A stretch of 64,000 bases of DNA from Biomphalaria glabrata. Taxonomy: Eukaryota > Mollusca > Gastropoda > Planorbidae. The notes under the pieces were generated by a model. That model saw nothing but the letters and a program-made list of their open reading frames with translations. It did not search any database and was not told where the DNA came from. The stretch lies in the NCBI RefSeq assembly GCF_947242115.1, contig NC_074716.1, forward strand, positions 7,827,501-7,891,500. The letters run 5' to 3'. Made by a program: the position numbers and the translations under genes. Each line of letters starts with the position of its first letter. Position 1 is the stretch's first letter. This document shows, piece by piece, positions 33,781 to 43,076 of this stretch.

Positions 33781-34430
33781 GCTGTAGGTCAGGAGAATGC
33801 GTTACTGCAGTGAAGAATGCCAAAAAACGCGTTTAGCGTCGAGGCTTCGCCCCGAACCTCACTGATGAATAATAAGCTGTAGATGTCAGGAGAATGCGTT
33901 TCTGCAGTGAAAAATGCAAGAAAACGCTTTTGGCGTCGGGGCTTCGCCCCGAACACCACTAATAAGTAATGAGCTGTAGATGTCAGGAGAATGCGTTTCA
34001 GCCGTGAAAAATGCAAGAAAATGCTTTCGGCGTATAAATAATGAGCTGTAGATGTCAGAAGAATGCGTTTCAGCCGTGAAAAATGCAAGAAAACGCTTTT
34101 GGCGTCGGGGCTTCGCCCCGAACACCCTAATAAGTAATGAGCTGTAGATGTCAGGAGAATGCGTTTCAGCCGTGAAAAATGCAAGAAAATGCTTTCGGCG
34201 TCGGGGCTTCGCCCCGAATCCCACTGGCAAATAATGAGCTGTAGATGTCAGGAGAATGCGTTTCAGCCGTGAAAAGTGCAAGAAATCGCTTATGGCGTCG
34301 GGGCTTCGCCCCGAACCCCACTGATAAATAATGAGCTGTAGATGTCAGAAGAAAGCGTTTCTGCAGAGAAAAATGCAAGAAAACGCTTTTGGGCGTCGGG
34401 GCTTCGCCACGAACCCCACTGAAGAAGCTT
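33781..34430. repeat. 97-bp tandem repeat, each unit with a GC-rich hairpin
   Basis: Seven copies start at about 33781, 33881, 33978, 34050, 34146, 34243 and 34340. Spacing is 96-97 bp except one 72-bp step, where the hairpin part is missing. Most units carry cggggcttcgccccg, a perfect 6-bp stem with a 3-nt loop, and gagctgtagatgtcaggaga. Frames across it are artefacts of the repeat. Confidence 0.92.
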
Positions 34431-34524
34431 ACAGCGCTCTCCCAGACCCCCAAGCTTGCAAGAGAGCTTGTTTTTTTCTGTTTTTTTCGCCGAAGATTGA
34501 GAAACAGTCTTATTTTATTCTCAT

Positions 34525-34529
34525 ATATC

Positions 34530-34600
<71 letters not shown>
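34525..34600. repeat. (TA)n microsatellite
   Basis: About 36 uninterrupted TA units near the right end of the hAT element. Confidence 0.95.
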
Positions 34601-34601
<1 letters not shown>

Positions 34602-34711
34602 TGTACGCACGTTTATGCATAGGGTTAGGGTTTACTGGGCGTTAGGGTTCGGGTTTGGAAAAAAATCGCCCCCCCCCACTCCAAAGTTCTGGATCCGCCA
34701 GTGCATCTGGA

Positions 34712-35946
34712 TGTAAAGGAATACACTCAACTCAAACGAGTGTATGACTCCCATCTACTCACCTACACTACATTGAGAGCAATTGAAAAGTATTAATCAC
34801 TAGTATACGTTTTCAAAGACTGGATCTAGATTTCTATCAGATATGAACGGAAGTCTATCTGGTGCTGTGTAGGAAAGGAATAGGTAATCCGTGCTCATTA
34901 GCAAACGATTGCTACATTTAACATGTAAGTAAACAACTCAAAAGTATTTAAAAGGGAGATTACCCATCAAAAATTGATCTCTCGGTATCATAACCAGTAA
35001 CGTCTCTTTAAAAACTAGAGCAATTATCAATGCAATAACTCGTCTCTCTTTATCAAAACAATATATTATATGAAACTAGCCGGATAGGACCGGCGACTTG
35101 CGGGTCTTAGTTTGGGTATTACTGATCTAGTAGATTGAATTTAGATCTATGTCAAACATGAAGAATGTTCCCTATCTAATAAACAAGATTACAAAGAGAG
35201 TTTGTGTTATCATACAAACTCAGAGGCGGCCCCCATCAAATTCACCAATGTTTTGATCGTTGAAAGAAATTCGGCGTTATTTTTCAAATGAAAGCAAACA
35301 GTGCAACACGTCGTCTTTGATAAGACTCTTCTAACTCTTCTGGAATAAGCATAGTAGCGTTAAGTGATCGCCTAAGATCAGCATGGAAACTTACCCATAC
35401 AGTGTGAGCTGATAATCTACTTTTTTTATTTTTACTTAAATGTAAAATCCCAATGTTAATTACATTTATTCAATTGTTATTGCACATTTTACAATAATAC
35501 TTAATTAATTTTATAAACAGACTTAACATTGCATGAACAGGTTTCTTTTGTTATACTTTAAATGGTATAACGTTTTGCTGTATCACTAACACTTAAACTA
35601 CCATCTAGATGTGTCAAGGCATATTTGGGCATATATCTAGAAATGTTATCAATATTTTTCCCATGTGTCTGCTTTTGCCAAGTTAAATTTTTTTCAACTT
35701 GGTTGTCACCCCCAAAATGGTGTCGACTGCTGCGGACCGCACCCCTCACACACCCTCCCCCTAGTGACGCCACTGCTCCAAGATATATCTTGAGATTTTA
35801 TTTATTATCTTTTTCAATGTGTCTGCTTTTGCCAAGTTATATTTTTTTCAACTTGGTTGTCACCCCCAAGAATAACTAAAGATCCGATTGAAAGAATCAA
35901 GTTCCACTATTAACCTGGTCCAGCTGGCGTCATATCAACCAAAGAA
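34712..35946. other. upstream region of the receptor-like gene
   Basis: No exon is found. A 60-70 bp sequence (tgtgtctgcttttgccaagt, caacttggttgtcaccccca) is directly duplicated at about 35647-35717 and 35809-35868. The spacer ends ctagtgacgccactg (a hAT-like right terminus, cagtggcgtcactag inverted). No left partner was identified. Confidence 0.45.
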
Positions 35947-35983
35947 ATGATTCGCATCATTTTTCTTATCTGTGTGTGTTTAT
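35947..35983 (+). CDS. receptor-like gene, exon 1 (signal peptide)
   Basis: ATG followed by eleven hydrophobic-rich codons and a consensus donor T|GTAAGTTAA. I prefer it to the ATG at 36723, because that one lies in what looks like a polypyrimidine tract and acceptor (ttaatttttctttcag) before exon 2. Using 36723 would give an 853-aa protein with a poorer leader. Confidence 0.65.
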
Positions 35984-38900
35984 GTAAGTTAATTTGCTTA
36001 ATTTTTTTTTTTTCAAATTAGACAACAAACATTTCTTTCTTTATTCGCCTAACAAATTAAAGTTGAATTTTAGTTCAATTTCCCTTGTTTAGAAGGCAAG
36101 TTAAAGGGCATATGTCCTGAAGATTTAATTAAATGTCCGAATTCTTACTGTATTTATAGCACATATATTAAAAAGGACTACCGAAAATAATGCTTAGCGG
36201 CGGGGCTTCGTCCCCAATCACAGCTCTCATCCAGACCCTCTTCCTGGCAAGAGCGAGGTGTCTACAATTTTCCACAAACTCCAGTAAGAAGAACCTTTAC
36301 TAGGTTACAATAAATGTCTTCCGAAAGAATGAAGGGTCAGAATGTAATAAAGATTAAAATTATGTACACACACATACACACACACACACACACATATAAA
36401 AAAGCCCCGCCCAAACCCTCCACCTGAAAAAAAAATCCTGCCCGTACTGCACTTCTTATAATTTACCTTGATAAAGACTACATGTAAATTCAGCATTTTT
36501 TACTTACAAGACATATACTTTTGTTATCTTAAATGTTACTCCGTTATATGTTTTTATAATTAACTTTTCTCGTGTATATGTTAAGAGTAAAATAAGGTAT
36601 TAATAATATCACTATTAAAAGTTGTCTATTTTAAAATATTTTAAAACTTTGTAGAGGGAGAGTTAATTCAACTTTCAAGAAACTATACTGAAGTGTTTTT
36701 CCTTCTTTCTTAAAAAAGTTTCATGCTAAGATATCTTATGTTAATTTTTCTTTCAGGTAGTTTCTATTCATTTCCACTAAAAGATTGCCAATCAAGAAGT
36801 CAAGATATTTTGTTCATAATTGATTGTCGAAGTGAAGTACAAGAACAGATAGACTTTATTCATACATCAACAAATTATCTATCTAAAGACAGTAACCAGT
36901 TCCAAAGTATTTACTCATATATTTCGTTTTCTACTGATGGCGTGTTTGAAACTAACAATTTAACAGAAATTAAAGACTCTGAATGTGGTCAATTATTTCC
37001 TATTGATGATATATTTAACGCATCTAAAATTTGGTTTGTATCTAGAAATAGACCTTTAGTGATAATAATATTTATCACTGAATCCAAATATACATATATA
37101 AATGATGTCAAAAAAATAGTTGAATTGCAAAAGAAAGATATGAAAGTTGACAGATTTTTTATAATACCAAATAGACATGATATTTACATGTATTATTACA
37201 TTAGTTTCATTTACCTTTATCAATCATTTCACGACTTAGACATTGTTAAAATATTTGCCAAAATTTGTGAAAAAAACTGTATAATACATCCAGCAACCTA
37301 TACCTATGGAGAATTTCTAACATCCTATTACCATATAGCTAATGTTTATAATATGAGTCATGATGAAAGTGTACAGTACTGTGCAGAACAGACCAATAGT
37401 TATTTGATTTCATTCGAGTCCTCTCAAGAAATAGCTTATGTGATTAGTTATCTAAAAAAAAATTTTGTTGTAGAAGACTTTTACGACATGCGCCTACACG
37501 TCGGAATAAGAAAAGACAATCAGAATATATTTTGGCAGTCAGGAAACCCTTTTGTCTTTATTAACAATTTTAACGGTTTGGCATCTAAAGAATGTTTCTT
37601 TATAAATATTTCAAATCTTCGAAGTATCGATGCTATTGAAAACAATACTGAAGGTTTTATCGAAAATTTATTTGCCGATAATTGTTCAACAGTAGAGGAG
37701 CCTTCTTTCACCATCTGTGAATGTCATTCGATCCAATCCAGTCCAAAGAAAGCTCTTAAGTTTATCAATGCGGCGTCAAAGAATTCTAAAGTTATAGATG
37801 ATTCTTTTCTTTATTATGTTTTTTATTTCTTGGAAATCCCCCCTCCTTTTAGAAATCTCATACAAAGATCTGAATATGTGCACAATGTTTCAAATTACCG
37901 TAAACATCTTCAATTTAATGACACCTTCATTTCGTTTTTATTACCGAATGGTGACAGCTATTACATCTTAGAACGTTTTGATATTTCTGACTGTAAGAAA
38001 GAGAGTATAGTTCAACCAAATTTAACTCTTGAAACACACAATTTGCGAAGTTTTACTGTAGACAATCATTTGATTTCCGATAACAAAATAAATGAAATAA
38101 AGTCACTCATCTCAGAAAAGGTTTTTAACATTGATGATAATAAATGCGGAACAAAGACTTTGGGCTATAACTATCAGGCTCCAACGTTTCGATGTAAATT
38201 CGAACCAAATAAAGTTGTTCACAAATGTATTAAAACCAATTCATTGCGTACCTCATTTGATTGTAAAGATAACTCACACTTACAGAACTGTGAACATTTC
38301 ATATGTCCTGAAGGTTTAATTAAATGTCCCAATTCTTACTGTATTTATAGCACATATATTAAAAATGATTATCGAGATTGCCCGTTTGGTGAAGATGAAA
38401 TTCAGGTAAATAATATTTTAGGTTTTGTTCAAATTAGTTTCATTTTGACACAGTTTTGTATACATATATCAGACAAATTTGTTCAAACGTTTCAAAACAT
38501 ATTTGAGGACAGAAAATCATTTTTTTGTGATGTCCCTTGCCCCACAAATTTCACGTGTATCTCGAACAAAAGGGTAGTGAATAAGAGTGGAACAGAAATC
38601 ATTGAATACATTGATCAAACTACCATTAACATTTATAACGTATCCAATGTAGCGTATCCAATCCTTTTTATTAAAGACATGTTTACTCTCTTTCAAATAA
38701 TTGAATTATATGCAAGGGATTGTGAAATACAAAATTTTGACTACGCTTTTCAATATTGGAATCTTTCAGATCTCATCAAATTAGATTTAAGTTACAATGA
38801 GTTAATAAGTAGTGATAATATGAACATCATTAACAATTTCAATAAATTAAAAGTGTTGAACATTTCCCACAACACAAATTTAGTAATAGATCAAAATTTT

Positions 38901-39284
38901 ATTTTCCCTTCAACGCTAGAAATTATTGATTTATCTTATACAAAGACGTCATCATTAAAATTCAATGTTTTCGAAAACTTGAGGCATCTAAAAGTTCTAA
39001 AACTAATTAATACTTTTATTTCTAGTTTTAAAGATATGGGAATACCGGAATACTTTACACTAGAAAGTTTATACATAGAAAATCTTTCTATTGCGAATAT
39101 TGAAGAAAATTTTTTCCGAGGTCTTACTATAAATTCTGAGTTACGAACTAGTGATTATAAACTTTGTTGTCCACAAATATTGAATCCAAATATTTCAGTA
39201 GACAAATGTCATGCACCTGTAGATGTCATCTCTTCATGTAAACATCTTGCTGGGGACATTCTAAAGAGAACATATGGACCATAG
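35947..39284 (+). CDS. GRL101-like ectodomain protein (vWA, C-type lectin, LDLa, LRR) without membrane helices
   Basis: Exon 1 (35947-35983) encodes the signal peptide MIRIIFLICVCLC; exon 2 (36757-39284) gives the rest, total 854 aa. The join is in phase (T|GTAAGT ... tttcag|GT). Approximate regions: vWA-like 27-150 (DILFIID start, metal site DxSxS not kept); C-type-lectin-like 195-337 (HDESVQYCAEQTNSYLISFE, FWQSG, paired Cys); LDLa 521-560 (CPEGLIKCPNSYC, DCPFGEDE); LRRs about 675-805 (LIKLDLSYNELI, LKVLNISHNTNL). A Cys-rich cap YKLCCPQIL...CHAPVDVISSC follows. This cap and domain set match the extracellular part of GRL101-type leucine-rich-repeat receptors. The seven-helix part should follow within a few residues, but the frame stops at KRTYGP. 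No membrane helix is seen downstream. Either a secreted relative, a gene fragment, or a gene whose last exon is spliced from a GT at 39238 to something outside my recognition. Confidence 0.75.
36090..36190 (+). pseudogene. LDLa fragment duplicated in the receptor-like intron
   Basis: The stretch catatgtcctgaagatttaa, attcttactgtatttatagc and cacatatattaaaaaggact matches exon 2 at about 38300-38375 with few changes (KCPNSYCIYSTYIK region). It sits in the intron, with no flanking splice sites or longer homology. A gcggggcttcgtcccc segment resembling the hAT satellite hairpin follows at once. Most likely a relic of another family member. Confidence 0.7.
36360..36395. repeat. (CA)n microsatellite
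   Basis: An acacac run with one atac interruption, in the intron of the receptor-like gene. Confidence 0.85.
36757..39284 (+). CDS. receptor-like gene, exon 2 (all domains)
   Basis: A single 2528-bp uninterrupted frame, very AT-rich in codon choice. The long open length in such AT-rich DNA, the conserved cysteines and the ordered domains show it is a real, selected frame. Stop TAG at 39282-39284. Confidence 0.85.
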
Positions 39285-39539
39285 GACTTGCAACTTCAGT
39301 TAGAAATGGCATTGTGTCTATAGATTTAGATCTGGATTGTTTGTATCTGGTCTAGCTGTTTCAGATTTTAGTATGGGCATGTACAGTAGATATTTAATAT
39401 AATGATATTTATGTATTAGATAATTAAAAGATGTTAAATGGAGACATAGTTTTGCGTGTCAATTTGCAAGATTTCGTTAACAACCTCAATTTCTACATTT
39501 TATTACAAAACTTATATCAACTCAATCTGTATGTCTGGT

Positions 39540-39680
39540 AAAAAGTTTGTACACGTTATTTCTCCGACATCCAATCTCGGATCAAGCTGAAATTTCGCAC
39601 ACATTTTTGGCTAGACAGACAGACACACAGACAGACAGACTGACAGACAGAGTGAGTTGATATAAACTTTGTAAAAATAT
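39540..39680 (+). repeat. dispersed repeat (acacgttatttctccgac / gatcaagctgaaatttcgca family)
   Basis: A tract of cagacagacagac is followed by gagtgagttgatataaac. Reverse copies are near 6570-6660 and 8640-8760, and another is near 16310-16400. Probably a short DNA element; class not known. Confidence 0.6.
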
Positions 39681-39689
39681 TATTAATTG

Positions 39690-40378
39690 CACAGACTTAT
39701 TGTTCTTGGTCTACATGTGTTATTGTTCTTGGTCTACATGTATTATTGTTCTTGGTCTACATGTATTATTGTTCTTGGTCTACATGTATTATTGTTCTTG
39801 GTCTACACGTATTATTGTTCTTGGTCTACATGTATTATTGTTCTTGGTCTACATGTATTATTGTTCTTGGTCTACACGTATTATTGTTCTTGGTCGACAT
39901 GTATTATTGTTCTTGGTCTACATGTATTATTGTTCTTGGTCTACATGTATTATTGTTCTTGGTCTACATGTAGGTATTATTGTTCTTGGTCTACATGTAT
40001 TATTGTTCTTGGTCTACATGTATTATTGTTCTTGGTCTACACGTATTATTGTTCTTGGTCTACATGTATTATTGTTCTTGGTCTACATGTATTATTGTTC
40101 TTGGTCTACACGTATTATTGTTCTTGGTCTACATGTATTATTGTTCTTGGTCTACATGTATTATTGCTCTTGGTCTACATGTATTATTGTTCTTGGTCTA
40201 CATGTAGGTATTATTGTTCTTGGTCTACATGTATTATTGTTCTTGGTCTACATGTATTATTGTTCTTGGTCTACACGTATTATTGTTCTTGGTCTACATG
40301 TATTATTGTTCTTGGTCTACATGTATTATTGTTCTTGGTCTACATGTATTATTGTTCTTGGTCTACATGTATTACAAA
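39690..40378. repeat. 23-bp minisatellite with 234-bp higher-order unit
   Basis: About thirty copies of a 23-bp unit (tattattgttcttggtctac plus atg). Marker variants recur at an exact 234-bp interval: cacgt at 39806/40040/40274 and 39875/40109, and the 4-bp insertion taggta at 39971/40205. So ten units plus 4 bp were amplified together. All three forward frames stay open for long stretches, but only because the unit lacks stops. Confidence 0.95.
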
Positions 40379-40383
40379 AGTAA

Positions 40384-40490
40384 TCACATGACTGATCCAA
40401 ACTAGTTGATACAACTAAACTTCGTATAATTTATTTTTTTTTCGAGTATTTTTTTATGTTTTCTTGTCTATCAGTCTTAAAACAATAGAT
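40384..40490 (+). mobile_element. SINE family C, body and tail
   Basis: catgactgatccaaactagt and cagtcttaaaac match 10660-10765. The tRNA-like head is absent, perhaps replaced by the minisatellite. Confidence 0.5.
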
Positions 40491-41520
40491 TGATTCTTGA
40501 AAATTACTTATCATTTTGGTCAAAGTAGGTTTACAATAGCAAGTAAAATACATCTATCATATTTTTTTTTTACATTGGTTTGGTTCCTTCGTTTTCTGTT
40601 GTTATTGGTTTTTTTTTTAAATATTTATTCAATTGGATATTTTATTCTTTTAATGGGGTTTGTGTTTGAATCTGCCTCTGTGAAATACAGAAGATAGAAG
40701 CCGGTTTTTTTTATCTTTCATTTGTTTTGTAGTTTTAAATTTTATATTGTACTATGTCAGGAAAACTTTTCAAAACTTATGAAGAAGGCATGTGGATTTA
40801 AATATAGCTAAAAAATGGCCTATAAAAAATGGCTTATGTTACACTGACATATTTTTATGTGCTGGTTTCCTCTTGGAATACTTGGATTTCTTTCATTAAA
40901 AGGACTTCTTTGATCGCGAAGTTGACGCCTTGATCGCTGTTTATTTTTTGTAATGCCTATAAATTTTAATCTAATCTAATCTTAATCTAATTATTTATAC
41001 GATTCCTGCCATGTACCATATCAATTTTTAGCGGCCCCCGAAAGGAGAATAGCCTGTATTGGTTGTGTGTGTGGTATGTCTGTCCGTCCGTCCCATTTAG
41101 ATCGCAAAAACTAGAAAAGATATTGAAAATACAATATTTTAGATCTTTTACATTTCTGGAGCAACGGCTACTATTTTATTTTCTGAAAGCAAAACCTTTA
41201 ATTTTTAAAACTAACTATGCAAGTAGTTTTTTTTTAATTTTTGTTGTTGTTTTATAAAAATACACCAACGATATGGGTGAAAACTTTTTGTAGAAAGTAT
41301 TTCAAAACTTCTCCGCTAGTGTGATTCATCCATTTTTTCCTTGTCTCAGAATGATCTCTTCCGGCCATAGCTTTTTATTATAGTGACGATTTTTGTGTGA
41401 AAAAAAAAAAGGTCCGCGACAGAGTACTTAACACGAAGATGGTTTTATAAAAGATCACGCCCATTACAGACGTCTGTGCGCTATAGGTACCTAGAATGTC
41501 CCTCGCATAATACTATTGAC
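40491..41520. other. intergenic DNA with one dispersed repeat
   Basis: It includes a gcggcccccgaaaggagaat / gtctgtccgtccgtccc repeat at 41030-41150 (compare 25190). No gene is seen in the rest. Confidence 0.45.
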
Positions 41521-42687
41521 CAGGGCTGCCTCTTTATTATTAGACTTAATATGGCCCTCGACTTTTTTTTTTACTAGGATGAATAGTGCGTTCTGAAAGA
41601 AAACACACCAATATTGGCGTTTTCAATATTCTCTCTTCATACTACAAGAAAAAATTCGTTGTAGACGCCAAGAGAAAAAAATTCTGAAAATGAAAACGCC
41701 GAAATGCGCCGGGGTCCTATCACGAAATCAGACCCCTTGCCGACTTTAGCGGAAACCCTCCGCATCTTCAATTCTATCTCCAGGAGGAACTCTTTACAAC
41801 GCTTAAAAATTGTATAGGCAACACTGTTTCAAAAAACAAAAATCAACAACGGACTCTTTTGTGAAATTTCTTTAAATTTGGATTCTAAACATTGTGTTAA
41901 ATTAATATAAATGAAAAATAATAGCAAGAAATTGTGTTATAAGTATGAATACGTTTTTTTTTCTTTTTCATTACATTCTTTAAAAAAAACAACTCACTGT
42001 TGGAGCCTACATCGCTCCTCTAGATCCCCAGCTTCTATAATAAAGAGAGCTCGAACGAAAAATGTGTCATGTAGGGGTCATACCGGGAAATTTTAGAAAC
42101 ACTGCCTTACTCTGTTTTATTTCCAATCATTGTATAAGTAACGTTTACTTTGGATTATTTATTTTGAATTAATTCGTGAAAAATATTCAGCGCTGATTTG
42201 CTTCATTTTCTCCTGGTGGTGTGTTGGATAAATTGTGGAAACAATGCACATCTCTCCAAAATGCAATCGTTATGATCTTTATAAAAAATTACGGCACGTT
42301 GAAAAAGATTCACCATCAATGGCTTTTGTATTTCATGTGACTTTATTCTGCATTTCATGGTCCTTATAGCCTCATGTTGAAATACATGAAAATTTTCTGG
42401 GGTTTCACCCAATTACTGAGGCAGCTGGAGAAAGACTTTGCGACATCGTAGAAGAAAAAAAAAGCAAAGTTGAAATTGGAAATAAAACATCTAAGAGGGC
42501 ATGCTGGATACGACAACGGTGTGAATATGAAAGGAATGATCTACAAAAATGGATTTAAATCAAAGAACGCTTTTGGTACAGTGTCCAGCTCAATCTTAAG
42601 TCTTAAGGAGTTTTTTCTAGAATAAAAAAAGGGGGCGACATTTTAAATTTTCGCACGCAGGCGGCCACAACCCTCGCGGCGGCCCTG
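41521..42687 (+). mobile_element. decayed hAT element with ZMYM1/TTF-like transposase remnants
   Basis: Left end cagggctgcctc and right end gcggcggccctg form imperfect inverted repeats of the CAGGGC type. Inside, short frames read FLGFHPITEAAGERLCDIVE and, with a stop between, RGHAGYDNGVNMKG. The latter is the conserved RGQGYDNGANM block of TTF/ZMYM1-type hAT transposases. Several frame breaks; no clear target duplication. A plain DNA transposon fossil. Confidence 0.7.
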
Positions 42688-42714
42688 GGTAGATCTATAA
42701 TATATTGTCTACAT

Positions 42715-42875
42715 ACGCAGAAGGCGAAAAGAAAATCTAAATCGACCACCTGCGGACAATGGTTATGTTTGCCCTGATCTGGTAAAATATGTAGGTCACA
42801 GCCGGGGCTGCGCAGCCACGGGAAATACTACATTACTCACTGATCTTCGAACTCGAAGACAAGCCTTATTATATA
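42715..42875 (+). mobile_element. LINE 3' terminus
   Basis: gaaggcgaaaagaaaatcta, cacctgcggacaatggttat, cacagccggggctgcgcagc and cgaactcgaagacaagcc followed by a short TTA tail. It is the same end as at 18330-19035, here uninterrupted, and lies just upstream of GMC copy 2. Confidence 0.75.
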
Positions 42876-42946
42876 GGTCTGTGTTAGAAACATGCTTTTT
42901 TTTTTTTTAAACCCTAAGGTACGATAACTCGATTGAAAAAAAGAAA

Positions 42947-43076
42947 ATGAAATATGATGTGGCTATTTTGTTGGTAGTTATTGTAGCGTTTATAACTAAA
43001 ATTTATGTTGATAAAAAGAGAGATGGCAGTTCGAAACTTATTGATCGATTCAATGATACGTACGATTACATTGTTG
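42947..43076 (+). CDS. GMC copy 2, exon 1 (start and anchor)
   Basis: It encodes [15 protein letters not shown] through DTYDYIV, then donor G|GTAAGT. It is two codons longer than exon 1 of copy 1. The N-terminal sequence is not conserved apart from hydrophobicity and TYDYIV. Confidence 0.85.

Larger units (their letters stand above)
32386..34703. mobile_element. non-autonomous hAT element, 2318 bp, with 8-bp target duplication
   Basis: The left end cactggcggatccag and right end ctggatccgccagtg are perfect 15-bp inverted repeats. Both are flanked by the identical octamer catctgga (32378-32385 and 34704-34711), the 8-bp duplication expected of hAT. Inside: poly-G/C tracts; a roughly 196-bp block repeated two to three times (about 32606-33000, containing tggcatcaatccgcc and ataaatcacagcttgctaac); the hairpin satellite at 33781-34430; and a (TA)n run. 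There is no transposase frame, so it must have been moved by an autonomous relative. Confidence 0.88.

Noticed and set aside
33789-34453. Minus-strand frames with repeated HFSRLKRILLTSTAHY-like text
   Set aside because: They arise from the 97-bp hairpin satellite inside a hAT element.
36723-36756. ATG at 36723 as start of the receptor-like protein
   Set aside because: It overlaps a good polypyrimidine tract and acceptor, and a proper signal-peptide exon with a consensus donor lies at 35947-35983 and joins in phase. It remains possible if the gene is intronless.
39690-40378. CRISPR-like direct repeats
   Set aside because: The repeats are contiguous without unique spacers and the genome is eukaryotic; the same holds for the 28-, 31-, 62- and 66-bp arrays.
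39687-40405. Long open frames of up to 234 codons in all three forward frames
   Set aside because: They are products of the 23-bp minisatellite, whose unit lacks stops in any frame; composition and repetition rule out a protein gene.
42203-42412. Minus-strand 69-codon frame as a gene
   Set aside because: It lies antisense to the hAT transposase remnant and shows no independent coding signal.
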